Assembly: GCF_900107435.1 (NCBI RefSeq)
Contig: NZ_FNPZ01000003.1
Location: forward strand, 558,001 to 622,000
DNA from: Herbiconiux ginsengi
Lineage (GTDB): Bacteria; Actinomycetota; Actinomycetes; Actinomycetales; Microbacteriaceae
Direction of reading: 5' to 3'
Length of the DNA stretch: 64,000 nt
The notes below the pieces were generated by a model that saw nothing but the letters and a program-made list of their open reading frames with translations, had not been told where the DNA came from and made no database searches. How positions within the stretch are numbered: the stretch's first letter is position 1; the number at the start of each line of letters is the position of its first letter. Shown here in pieces: positions 46,644-53,904 of this stretch. The translations under genes and the position numbers were made by a program.

Positions 46644-48431
46644 ATGGCAACGACGCCAGGGCAGAAGACCGACCGACGCGCTCACGGGCGCTCGCGCATC
46701 CGCACCACCGTCGCCGGGGGAGGCGTGTTCGCCCTCGTGGCCGGCGGCCTCTTCTTCGGCGGCGGCGCCGGTGCCGCCAACGCCGCGCTCCCGCAGGCGC
46801 CGGTGGAGTTCACCGTTCCGGGCAGCGTCGACACCTGGACCGTGCCCGCCGGAGTGACCTCCGTTCAGCTCACCTTGAACGGCGCCTCGGGCGGCCGAGG
46901 CGGCGGCACCAACGGCGGAGCGGCCGGGGTGGGGGCGACCATTTCGGGAACCCTCGCCGTGACGGCGGGCGACGAACTCGAGGTGCACGTCGGCGAAGCA
47001 GGCACCGACGGCTACCGCCTCGAACCCGGCGACGACGGCTACGACGGGCCGAGCGACGGTGACGCCGGTGTCGGCGGCCAGGGCTGGACCGAGGGCGGCG
47101 AGGGCGGCCACGGCTCGTTCCTCGCGCGTTCGGGTGGTGGCGGCGGCGGATCGACGGCCGTGGTGGTGAACGGCGACACGGCGAACGCGATCGTGGCGGC
47201 GGCCGGAGCGGGCGGCGGAGGCCGCGGTGTGGTGGGCTTCTGCTTCGGCGGCGACGCCGGCGATGCCGGCGAAGCCGGTCATGCGCCGCGCGACGACGAC
47301 GCGTTGCCGGCCGACCCCGACTTCGGGTTGCACTGCCTGGCCGAAGGCGCCGGCGGTGTGCTGAACGACTCGGATGACGGCGACGGCACCAACGGCGGCG
47401 ACGTCGACTTCCTCGGCGGTGGAGGCGGCGGCGGTGGCGCCTCGTACTTCGGCGACGGGCTCTCCGGCGGCGAAGGCGGCCACGCCGGCGCGCTGCCGTT
47501 CGTCGACGACAGCGACCCGTCGACCCCCGACGCGGCCGTGGGCTCGCCCGATGAGGGCATCACCTTCGGCCTGGGCGGCGGCGGCGGTGGCGGAGCCGGC
47601 GGCGGATCGTCGACCACCGGCCTCGAAGACACGAGCACCGGACTCGCCGCACTCGGCGACGGATCCGTGACCATCGTCTACAGCATCGAGTACGCCACGG
47701 CGACGTCGATCGCGATCGTCCCGGCCTCGCCGGTGTTCGCCGACGATCTCACCGTGACCGTGACGGTCGAGAACCTCACCACGGCCGACCTGCCCACCGG
47801 CACGGTTTCGCTGATGATCGGAACCGACACCCCGCTGACCGCTCCGGTGGTCGACGGGCAGGCGGTGTTCACGCTCACCGCTCCGTATCCGGCCGGCACC
47901 CACGCGGTCTCGGCGGCGTTCGTCCCCGACGACATCTCGCCCTACGCGCCGTCGTCGAGCGAGACGACGCTCACCATCGCCAAGGCGCCGACCACCACCA
48001 CCCTCGTGGTCGACCCGGCCAGTGTGCGCACCGGATCGTCGGCGCGCCTGACCGCGACGGTCGGATCGGCCACCGACGTCGTGCCCACGGGCACGGTGGC
48101 CTTCTATCGCGGAACCCAGCACCTCGGCGATGCCACGCTCTCGGCGACGGGAACGGCGTCGCTCTCGGTGACCACGACCGGCACGGGAACCGGGCAGATC
48201 ACCGCCCGGTTCCTGGGCGACCCGAACTTCCTCGCCTCGACGAGTGCGCCGGTCGCCCTCACCGTGACTGCGGTTCCCGTCGTGCCGGCGGTGCTGGCGA
48301 ACACCGGGTTCTCGCTGAACGACGTGCTGCCCTGGGCGATCGCGCTCCTCGTGGCGGGCGCTCTCGCCTACGCGATCGGCACGATCCTCCGTGTGCGCTC
48401 CCGCACCCGCTCTCAGGGCCCCAAGGAGTAG
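46644..48431 (+). CDS. Glycine-rich surface protein with Ig-like domains and LAXTG sorting signal
   Basis: The start is placed at ATG 46644 (MATTPGQKTDRRAHGRSRIR), followed by a signal peptide (VFALVAGGLFFGGGAGAANA). The 595-residue protein then has a Gly/Asp-rich region of about 270 residues (many GGGGGG runs, for example LARSGGGGGGSTAVVV). Two bacterial Ig-like (Big_3-type) repeats follow (ATSIAIVPASPVFADDLTVT ... TLTIAKAPTTTTLVVDPASV ...). The C-terminus ends PAVLANTGFSLNDVLPWAIA, a helix and an Arg-rich tail. L-A-N-T-G followed by helix and basic residues fits the LAXTG signal of class E sortases, so the protein is probably attached to the cell wall. Confidence 0.75.
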   Translation: MATTPGQKTDRRAHGRSRIRTTVAGGGVFALVAGGLFFGGGAGAANAALPQAPVEFTVPGSVDTWTVPAGVTSVQLTLNGASGGRGGGTNGGAAGVGATISGTLAVTAGDELEVHVGEAGTDGYRLEPGDDGYDGPSDGDAGVGGQGWTEGGEGGHGSFLARSGGGGGGSTAVVVNGDTANAIVAAAGAGGGGRGVVGFCFGGDAGDAGEAGHAPRDDDALPADPDFGLHCLAEGAGGVLNDSDDGDGTNGGDVDFLGGGGGGGGASYFGDGLSGGEGGHAGALPFVDDSDPSTPDAAVGSPDEGITFGLGGGGGGGAGGGSSTTGLEDTSTGLAALGDGSVTIVYSIEYATATSIAIVPASPVFADDLTVTVTVENLTTADLPTGTVSLMIGTDTPLTAPVVDGQAVFTLTAPYPAGTHAVSAAFVPDDISPYAPSSSETTLTIAKAPTTTTLVVDPASVRTGSSARLTATVGSATDVVPTGTVAFYRGTQHLGDATLSATGTASLSVTTTGTGTGQITARFLGDPNFLASTSAPVALTVTAVPVVPAVLANTGFSLNDVLPWAIALLVAGALAYAIGTILRVRSRTRSQGPKE

Positions 48432-48443
48432 CCCCGCCCGCTC

Positions 48444-48499
48444 CGACTCGTCCCATTTCAGGCAGAAACTCTGATTCTCGCCCGATCTGGGACGAGTCG
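48444..48499. repeat. GAYYCGTC hairpin D, after the wall-protein gene
   Basis: CGACTCGTCCCA (48444-48455) is the exact reverse complement of 48488-48499. It lies just after the wall-protein gene and probably ends it. Its GACTCGTC tip is shared with the other hairpins of this family. Confidence 0.65.
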
Positions 48500-48539
48500 T
48501 AGGCGGAGTGCGTGAGAAGAGGCTCGGTAGTCTGGCGAC

Positions 48540-49991
48540 ATGAGTTCGGGGCCGGTCGACGTCGTCGTGGTGGGCAGCGGGCCGAACGGGCTCGCCGCCG
48601 CCGTCACCATGGCGCGGGCAGGCCTTTCGGTGCGCGTGTTCGAGGCAGCCGGATCGGCGGGCGGTGGCTCCCGGTCCGCCGAGCTCACGCTGCCGGGGCA
48701 CTGGCATGACGTGTGCTCGGCGGTGCATCCGATGGCTCTGGCATCCTCGTTCTTCCGCGAGTTCGGCATCGAGCAGCGCGTGTCTTTCGTCACCCCGGAG
48801 GTCTCCTACGCGCAGGTGCTCGACCACGGCCGCGCCGGAATCGCCTGGCGCGATCTCGACCGCACCGTGGACGGGCTGGGCGTCGACGGTGCGGCCTGGC
48901 GCCGGCTCTTCGGCCCGCTCCTCGAACATCAGGACGCGGTGGTCGAATTCGCGATGTCGCCGATGCTGCGCCTGCCCCGCCGGCCGTTCGCGGCGGTGTC
49001 GATGGTCTCCCGGATGCTCGCCTCGGCTCGAGCGGCCGATGCCGGCTTCGAGACCGACGAGGCGGGCGGGATGCTCGCCGGCGTGAGCGCGCACTCGATC
49101 GGCCCGATCGCGTCGCTCGGCGCGCGCGGGGCCGGAATCCTGCTCGGCATGCTCGCCCATGCACCCGGTGGCTGGCCCATCCCGGTCGGCGGTTCGCAGG
49201 CGATCGTCGACGCACTGGTGGCCGACCTGCGCGCACACGGGGGAGAGGTGGTGACCGAGACGCGCATCCACTCGCTCCGGGAACTGCCCTCGGCGCACGC
49301 CGTGCTGCTCGACGTCACGCCGCGCGCGCTCGACCTCATCGGCGGCGACCTGCTGCCGAGCGGCTACCGCGGCGCGTTGCGGCAGTTCCGCTACGGCAAC
49401 GCGGCCGCGAAGGTCGACTACGTGCTCGACGGACCGGTGCCGTGGGCGAACCCCGACGTCGCCCGCGCCGGAACGGTGCACCTCGGCGGCGCCGCGGCCG
49501 AGGTCGACGCGGCCGAACGCGAACTGGCGCGGGGAGCGCATCCGAAACGCCCCTACGTGCTGGTCTCGCAGCCGAGCGGGTTCGATCCCGGCCGGGCGCC
49601 CGAAGGGCGCACGATCGTCTGGGCCTACACGCACGTGCCCCGCGCATCCGGCCGCGACATGACGGACGCCGTCACCGCCCGCATCGAGCAGTACGCACCG
49701 GGCTTCCGCGACCGGGTGGTGGCCTCGGCCGCGATCCCGGCCTCGGCGCTGCAGCTCTACAACGCCAACTACGTCGACGGCGACATCGCGAGCGGCGCCG
49801 CCACGGTGGGCCAGTTGCTCGCCCGGCCCGTGCTCTCGGGCACTCCGTGGCGCACGCCGCTCGACGGCGTCTACCTCTGCTCGGCCAGCACCGCGCCGGG
49901 CCCCGGGGTGCACGGCATGGCCGGCTGGCACGCCGCCCGCACCGCGCTCCGCGACGTCTTCGGCACGGAGCCCCCGTCCCTGGCCCCCTGA
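48540..49991 (+). CDS. FAD-dependent oxidoreductase (phytoene-desaturase/carotenoid-isomerase type)
   Basis: The 483-residue protein begins with an FAD-binding motif VDVVVVGSGPNGLAAAVTMA-R-A-G (G-S-G-P-N-G), then R-V-F-E-A and GSAGGGSRSAELTLPGHWHD. A C-terminal block with GVYLCSASTAPGPGVHGMAG-W-H-A-A is typical of crtI-like FAD enzymes. These desaturate or isomerise polyenes, but the substrate here is unknown. Length is normal. A 31-bp hairpin follows at its end. Confidence 0.85.
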   Translation: MSSGPVDVVVVGSGPNGLAAAVTMARAGLSVRVFEAAGSAGGGSRSAELTLPGHWHDVCSAVHPMALASSFFREFGIEQRVSFVTPEVSYAQVLDHGRAGIAWRDLDRTVDGLGVDGAAWRRLFGPLLEHQDAVVEFAMSPMLRLPRRPFAAVSMVSRMLASARAADAGFETDEAGGMLAGVSAHSIGPIASLGARGAGILLGMLAHAPGGWPIPVGGSQAIVDALVADLRAHGGEVVTETRIHSLRELPSAHAVLLDVTPRALDLIGGDLLPSGYRGALRQFRYGNAAAKVDYVLDGPVPWANPDVARAGTVHLGGAAAEVDAAERELARGAHPKRPYVLVSQPSGFDPGRAPEGRTIVWAYTHVPRASGRDMTDAVTARIEQYAPGFRDRVVASAAIPASALQLYNANYVDGDIASGAATVGQLLARPVLSGTPWRTPLDGVYLCSASTAPGPGVHGMAGWHAARTALRDVFGTEPPSLAP

Positions 49992-50067
49992 CCCCTCCTC
50001 GCGACCCGTCGATTTTGGCCCTAAAACGCGCCGGGAAGGGCCAAAATCGACGGTTCGCGAGGAGGGG
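49992..50067. terminator. 31-bp hairpin, bidirectional terminator F
   Basis: Bases 49992-50022 and 50037-50067 form a 31-bp stem with one mismatch and a 14-base loop. It separates the convergent oxidoreductase and MBL genes and contains GACCCGTC at its tip, linking it to the palindromic hairpin family. Confidence 0.8.
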
Positions 50068-50095
50068 ACGGGGAGGAGCGCCCTAGGAGTTATTC

Positions 50096-50734
50096 CTAGA
50101 GGTCGAGCGTGTCGCCCGGCTGCAGGGCGAAGTACTCGCCGCCACCCTGCGCCGTCGCCCAGCCGAGACGGTCGTTCGAGAGGTTCTTGCCGGCCACCGA
50201 GAGCACCATCTCATGGGTCGGGAAGGCGCGCTTGGGTTTGACTTCGAGCACGTAGTCCATCGCTTCGCCGACCTTCATCCACGGGGCACCCGCCGGCACC
50301 GCCAGCATGTCGACGTCGACGCCCTCGGGCACGGCGAAGGAGTCGCCGGGGTAGTAGAGCACGTCGTTGATGAGCACGCCCACGTTGTCGATCAGCGGGA
50401 TCGAGGAGTGGATGAGGGCGTGCACGCCGCCGAAGAACCGCAGCGTGAACGGCCCCACCTCCACGGTGTCGCCCGGGTCGACGCGAGTGATCGCGAAGTC
50501 GGAGGCGGCCTCGACGACACCCTGCGGTCCGTAGATCACGGCGTTCGGCGAGGCCTCGAGGATGCGGTTCAGCTGGTCGGGCGTCCAGTGGTCGGCGTGC
50601 TGGTGCGTGATCACGACGGCGACGGTCTCCGAGGCTTCGGTGATCGGGGTCGTGAACGATCCCGGGTCGACGAAGAGCTTCTTGCCCGATTGCTCGAGGA
50701 GGAGGGCCGCGTGTTCGAATTTCGTGAGTCTCAT
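50096..50734 (-). CDS. Metallo-beta-lactamase-fold hydrolase (UlaG-like)
   Basis: ATG 50734. The 212-residue protein has the MBL motif VVITHQHADHWTPDQLNRIL (H-x-H-x-D-H), then FTLRFFGGVHALI (the third His), PGDSFAVP with the bridging Asp, and AFPTHEMVLSVAG (His ligand). A hydrolase of small substrates in the UlaG-like subgroup is expected. It is divergent from the lipid kinase gene, with 58 bp between the starts. Confidence 0.85.
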   Translation of the reverse strand: MRLTKFEHAALLLEQSGKKLFVDPGSFTTPITEASETVAVVITHQHADHWTPDQLNRILEASPNAVIYGPQGVVEAASDFAITRVDPGDTVEVGPFTLRFFGGVHALIHSSIPLIDNVGVLINDVLYYPGDSFAVPEGVDVDMLAVPAGAPWMKVGEAMDYVLEVKPKRAFPTHEMVLSVAGKNLSNDRLGWATAQGGGEYFALQPGDTLDL

Positions 50735-50792
50735 GTCTTCAGACTCAACACCAGCGCATCCGGTTGTGCAACGTAGTGAATAATCGGTCGGT

Positions 50793-51710
50793 ATGGTCTC
50801 CCCTGCGAAGCGGATCGTCGTCGCGATCAACCCGAACGCCTCCTTCGGCAAGACCCGGCGGGTGGGCCCGGCCGCCGTCGCCGCGGTGAAACAGCGCGGG
50901 CACGAGGTCGTGCCGCTGAGCGCCCCTGATTTCGACGGACTCGTGCGGGTGGCCCGGGAGGCGCTCACCACGCCGACCGACGCCCTGGTCGTGGTCGGGG
51001 GCGACGGCATGGTCAATCTCGGGGTGAACCTGGTGGCCGGCACGGGCATCCCGCTCGGCATCGTGCCGGCCGGCACCGGCAACGACTTCGCGGCCGGCGT
51101 CGGCATCCCCACCGGAGATCCGGATGCCGCCATCGCGGCTCTCTGCGCGGCTCTCGACCGCGAGCCCCGCGTCATCGACGCCGCCCGCGTGACCGGGGTC
51201 GAAGGGGAGGGCGACGCGCCTCACCGCTGGTTCGCGGGCGTGCTCTCGGCCGGCTTCGACGCCCGGGTGAACGAGCGGGCGAACGGCATGCGCTTCCCCA
51301 AGGGCGCGTCACGCTATGTCTTCGCTCTCGTCGCCGAACTCGTCACACTGCGCTCCCGGCCCTACGAGCTGACCGTCGACGGGGTGCGTCACGAGGTGGA
51401 CTCGTGCCTGCTCTCGGTGGCCAACAACACCACGATCGGCGGCGGGATGCGGGTGGCCCCCGACGCCCTGCTCGACGACGGGCTGCTCGACGTGTTCATC
51501 GTGAAGCCGGTGTCGCGGTTGCGGTTCATCCGGCTGTTCCCCAAGGTGTTCTCAGGCACCCACTCCCAGCTCGAGATCGTGGAGTTCCTGCGCGGGCGCA
51601 CCGTGACGGTGTCGTCGCCCGGCATCGTGGGCTACGCCGACGGGGAGCGGTTCGGGCCGCTCCCGCTGACGGTGGAACTGGTGCCCGGGGCGCTCTCCGT
51701 GCTCGTCTGA
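50793..51710 (+). CDS. Diacylglycerol/lipid kinase family protein
   Basis: The 305-residue protein has the DAGK-catalytic pattern: KRIVVAINPNASFGKTRRVG (N-P-x-S-G-x-like), ALVVVGGDGMVNLGVNLVAG (G-G-D-G), PLGIVPAGTGNDFAAGVGIP (G-T-G-N-D). The C-terminal half has NTTIGGGMRVAPDALLDDGL (G-G-G-x-x-x-x-P-x-A) and LLDVFIVKPVSRLRF. It is an ATP-dependent lipid kinase (diacylglycerol or related). ATG 50793. The tRNA-Glu gene follows. Confidence 0.9.
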   Translation: MVSPAKRIVVAINPNASFGKTRRVGPAAVAAVKQRGHEVVPLSAPDFDGLVRVAREALTTPTDALVVVGGDGMVNLGVNLVAGTGIPLGIVPAGTGNDFAAGVGIPTGDPDAAIAALCAALDREPRVIDAARVTGVEGEGDAPHRWFAGVLSAGFDARVNERANGMRFPKGASRYVFALVAELVTLRSRPYELTVDGVRHEVDSCLLSVANNTTIGGGMRVAPDALLDDGLLDVFIVKPVSRLRFIRLFPKVFSGTHSQLEIVEFLRGRTVTVSSPGIVGYADGERFGPLPLTVELVPGALSVLV

Positions 51711-51796
51711 GCGACGGGTGGTGCCCGGCTCCCGCACCGACGCGCCGGTTTTGAGAAGGCCTCCGGTGTGTGGCATACTCGATGAGTTGTCTGAAC

Positions 51797-51869
51797 GGCC
51801 CCATCGTTTAGCGGCCTAGGACGTCGCCCTCTCACGGCGGTAACGCGGGTTCGAATCCCGCTGGGGTCA
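51797..51869 (+). tRNA. tRNA-Glu (CTC)
   Basis: The 73-nt sequence folds into a cloverleaf. The acceptor GGCCCCA pairs with TGGGGTC (with a G-T pair), the anticodon loop is C-T-C-T-C-A-C (anticodon CTC), and the T-arm GCGGGTTCGAATCCCGC is typical. The discriminator is A and CCA is not encoded. The gene sits between the lipid kinase and a membrane-protein gene, with a strong terminator following. Confidence 0.97.
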
Positions 51870-51876
51870 CAACATG

Positions 51877-51905
51877 CGAAACCCCCGGGAAACCGGGGGT
51901 TTTCG
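51877..51905 (+). terminator. Rho-independent terminator of tRNA-Glu
   Basis: CCCCCGG-GAAA-CCGGGGG followed by TTTT, with outer GCGAAA/TTTCG pairs, is a classic intrinsic terminator directly after the tRNA. Confidence 0.9.
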
Positions 51906-51917
51906 TGTATCTGCTGC

Positions 51918-52067
51918 CGTCGAGTACGGCCCGCGGCTTTCGCCAAGGCTTCCGGTCACCGAATCGCCAAAAACGGTCGGTATGGGGCGTGTCGTTGCGG
52001 CGTGTTTTGGCGTCTCATCGCCTTAGAGGTGGGAACTCCAGGTGCAGGCCGCGGGCCGTACTCGACG
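51918..52067. repeat. 20-bp perfect inverted repeat flanking 110 bp
   Basis: CGTCGAGTACGGCCCGCGGC (51918-51937) is the exact reverse complement of 52048-52067. The right arm (GCCGCGGGCCGTACTCGAC) resembles the sequence in front of repeat copy 3 at 56606 (GCCGCGGGCCGCGCTCGACG). The element therefore shares its end with the structured-repeat family but lacks the GACCCAGGGTGA block. It overlaps the N-terminus of the next open frame. Confidence 0.6.
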
Positions 52068-52292
52068 AGCGCCTGGCCGCTCGCCTTTCTCGCGGCCGCC
52101 GGATTCGGCTGGATCGACGTCACGACGGGTCTCGTCTTCGCGATCGGCACCATGGCCCTCGGCCTCGCGGTGATCGCCTTCGCGGCCGTGGCACGCGCCG
52201 GACTGCCGTGGTGGGCGAAGCTCGCGGTGTTCGTGGGCGAGTTGTTGTTCGCAGCGGTCGTGATCGTGGTTAAGCTGCTGGCACACGGCTGA
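52002..52292 (+). CDS. Small membrane protein, 96 aa (start uncertain)
   Basis: GTG 52002 gives MFWRLIALEVGTPGAGRGPY and then two membrane helices (AWPLAFLAAAGFGWIDVTTG-type start, LVFAIGTMALGLAVIAFAAV, and KLAVFVGELLFAAVVIVVKL). The first about 20 residues overlap the inverted repeat, so a later GTG (52029, MGTPGAGRGPYSTSAWP) may be the real start. No family was recognised; small two- or three-helix proteins of this type are frequent in actinobacteria. Confidence 0.5.
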   Translation: MFWRLIALEVGTPGAGRGPYSTSAWPLAFLAAAGFGWIDVTTGLVFAIGTMALGLAVIAFAAVARAGLPWWAKLAVFVGELLFAAVVIVVKLLAHG

Positions 52293-52328
52293 TCCACCGA
52301 TCGCCGTCGGCCGACCCGGGAGGACACC

Positions 52329-52532
52329 ATGACCGACAAGAACGAACCCGACCTCAGTGACATCGAATACCCCGACGGCGCCGGCTACCCCGACGGTCAG
52401 GGCGTGGTGGGCAACGGGCCCACGACGGATGCGGCGCCGTCGGGCGTCGACGAGACCCTCGCCGACGAGCCGGAAGACCCCGATCAGGAGATCGACACCG
52501 ACGAGCAGACGCTCGAAGAGAACGACGGCTGA
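52329..52532 (+). CDS. Small acidic protein, 67 aa
   Basis: ATG 52329 follows GGGAGGACACC, a good ribosome site. The protein is strongly acidic (MTDKNEPDLSDIEYPDGAGY then PDGQGVVGNGPTTDAAPSGV, ending DEQTLEENDG), has no signal or membrane segment and is probably unstructured. No family was recognised. It is in line with the membrane protein gene 36 bp upstream. Confidence 0.6.
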   Translation: MTDKNEPDLSDIEYPDGAGYPDGQGVVGNGPTTDAAPSGVDETLADEPEDPDQEIDTDEQTLEENDG

Positions 52533-52706
52533 GGCTCTTCAGAGGGTCTTCGTAGCGCCTTCCCAGGCCATTCACCGCGATCGTTAACACAGAGCAATCG
52601 GGTGTTTCCTCATCCGCCGTCTACCTCTTCTTCAGCCGGTGGGCGTGCATCCGTCATCCGGCGACCCGATCGTTTCCCCGGTAATCAATCCATCGGGGGT
52701 AACGGC

Positions 52707-53255
52707 ATGTCGGAGACGTCACGCGTCGTCTTCTCGTCGTTCCGTGCGGGCGGCGATCCGATGCTCGACTCGTGGAACCGCTTCCGTCAGGTCGTGGCGC
52801 CCGTGTCGTCGGCAGGCTCGCCCGAACGGGCGGGCTCGCGCCCGGGGGTGGCCTCGACGATCGCGTCAGGAGCCGCCGAACGAACCGGCATCTGGCGCAT
52901 CCTCGCCACCAACAACCGGGAATTGTGCCGCTCGGCCCACGTCTATCCGAGTTTTTCGAGCGCCCGTGCGCACGTCTTGCAGCTGCGCGACCGCATCGAC
53001 GAACTGGTGGTGACGCCCGTCATCGGTCCGCGCCCCGGCAGCCGCGGCTGGTACATGACCCTCAACGGTGTCGTCGTGGTGACCTGCGGCCGGTGGTACG
53101 GCGCGGCGGCCTCGAGTGCGGAAGCGGCATCCGCCAGCCTCGAGGAGCTCGCTCGCGCCGCGATCTCGGAGGCCGCTCGCGACGTCACGGCGCCCGGCCG
53201 CCGCGCCCCCGGCCGTCCGGCCCCGCGCACCGCCACCGATCGTCCGGCGTGGTGA
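52707..53255 (+). CDS. Hypothetical protein with YegP-like pattern, 182 aa
   Basis: The start is placed at ATG 52707 (MSETSRVVFSSFRAGGDPML). The central part TGIWRILATNNRELCRSAHV-Y-P-S-F, followed by ARAHVLQLRDRIDEL and SRGWYMTLNGVVVVTCGRWY, resembles DUF1508/YegP (W-R-L-x-A-x-N-G/N-x...Y-x-S), but the match is partial. The ends are Pro/Arg-rich and probably unordered. It is convergent with the FBP-domain gene (stop codons 1 bp apart). Confidence 0.5.
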   Translation: MSETSRVVFSSFRAGGDPMLDSWNRFRQVVAPVSSAGSPERAGSRPGVASTIASGAAERTGIWRILATNNRELCRSAHVYPSFSSARAHVLQLRDRIDELVVTPVIGPRPGSRGWYMTLNGVVVVTCGRWYGAAASSAEAASASLEELARAAISEAARDVTAPGRRAPGRPAPRTATDRPAW

Positions 53256-53256
53256 C

Positions 53257-53751
53257 TCAGCCCGCGCGGAGCACGTCGTCGGTGAAGGAGTTCAGGCGGG
53301 AACTCAATCCCTCGGCGCGGGAGGCGATCACGTCGGCCGGGTCGGGCTGCATGTCGGACTTCGGTGGCACGATGCGGATGAGCATCGAGCAGGTCAGGTC
53401 GGAGCAGATGTAGGTGCCGATGGTGCTGCCGTCGATGCCCGCCTGCCCCGCGCGGGGTGCCGTGAACAGGGTGACCTGGCCACCCGGCAGGGGAGTGCGG
53501 CAGAGCGAGCACATCGCCGAGATGCCCGGCCGCATCCGTGAGCCCGCTGCCTTCAGCAGGATGCCGACGGGCCGGTCGTCGCGCCAGTAGACGATGTAGC
53601 CGCGGTGGATGGCGTGGGCGTCGCGCCAGCCGAGGAACTCCCTGTCCTCCCACACGATCTCGTGGAGGCCGGGCAACGTCATGCGGGCGATCTCGTGCGC
53701 GCTCGTGTTGGTGAAGGAGGCGCGGATCTCCGACTCGGTGAGTGGCAGCAT
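53257..53751 (-). CDS. FBP-domain zinc protein (FusB-like)
   Basis: The start is placed at ATG 53751 (MLPLTESEIRASFTNTSAHE). The 164-residue protein has an FBP domain pattern: PGLHEIVWEDREFLGWRDAH, R-G-Y-I-V-Y-W, G-I-L-L-K-A, and a Cys4 zinc finger C-S-L-C ... Y-I-C-S-D-L-T-C. This matches FusB/FBP proteins that bind elongation factor G; in actinobacteria many are uncharacterised. No resistance role is shown by the sequence. Confidence 0.8.
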   Translation of the reverse strand: MLPLTESEIRASFTNTSAHEIARMTLPGLHEIVWEDREFLGWRDAHAIHRGYIVYWRDDRPVGILLKAAGSRMRPGISAMCSLCRTPLPGGQVTLFTAPRAGQAGIDGSTIGTYICSDLTCSMLIRIVPPKSDMQPDPADVIASRAEGLSSRLNSFTDDVLRAG

Positions 53752-53904
53752 CGATTCGAGCTTAATCGCTCGCCCGGCCACCGCAAGCGCTGCAGGGCTC
53801 GGTGGAACGGCGGGATGATCAGGTACAACCCGGAGGACGCGGCCGCACTGCGTGTCGTCGGTGCCGTGCCCCAGCCACGCGGGCTCCCGCCGCGCCGCGC
53901 GCGC

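Noticed and set aside
46503-49931. A very long minus-strand open frame (over 1100 codons) opposite the wall protein and oxidoreductase genes
   Set aside because: It is Arg/Gly/His-rich without domains and antisense to two well-supported genes; long shadow frames are normal at this GC content.
51797-52067. tRNA-Glu as an attachment site of an integrated element
   Set aside because: No integrase gene and no duplicated tRNA 3' end were seen in the window; the inverted repeat nearby is not a direct repeat of the tRNA.
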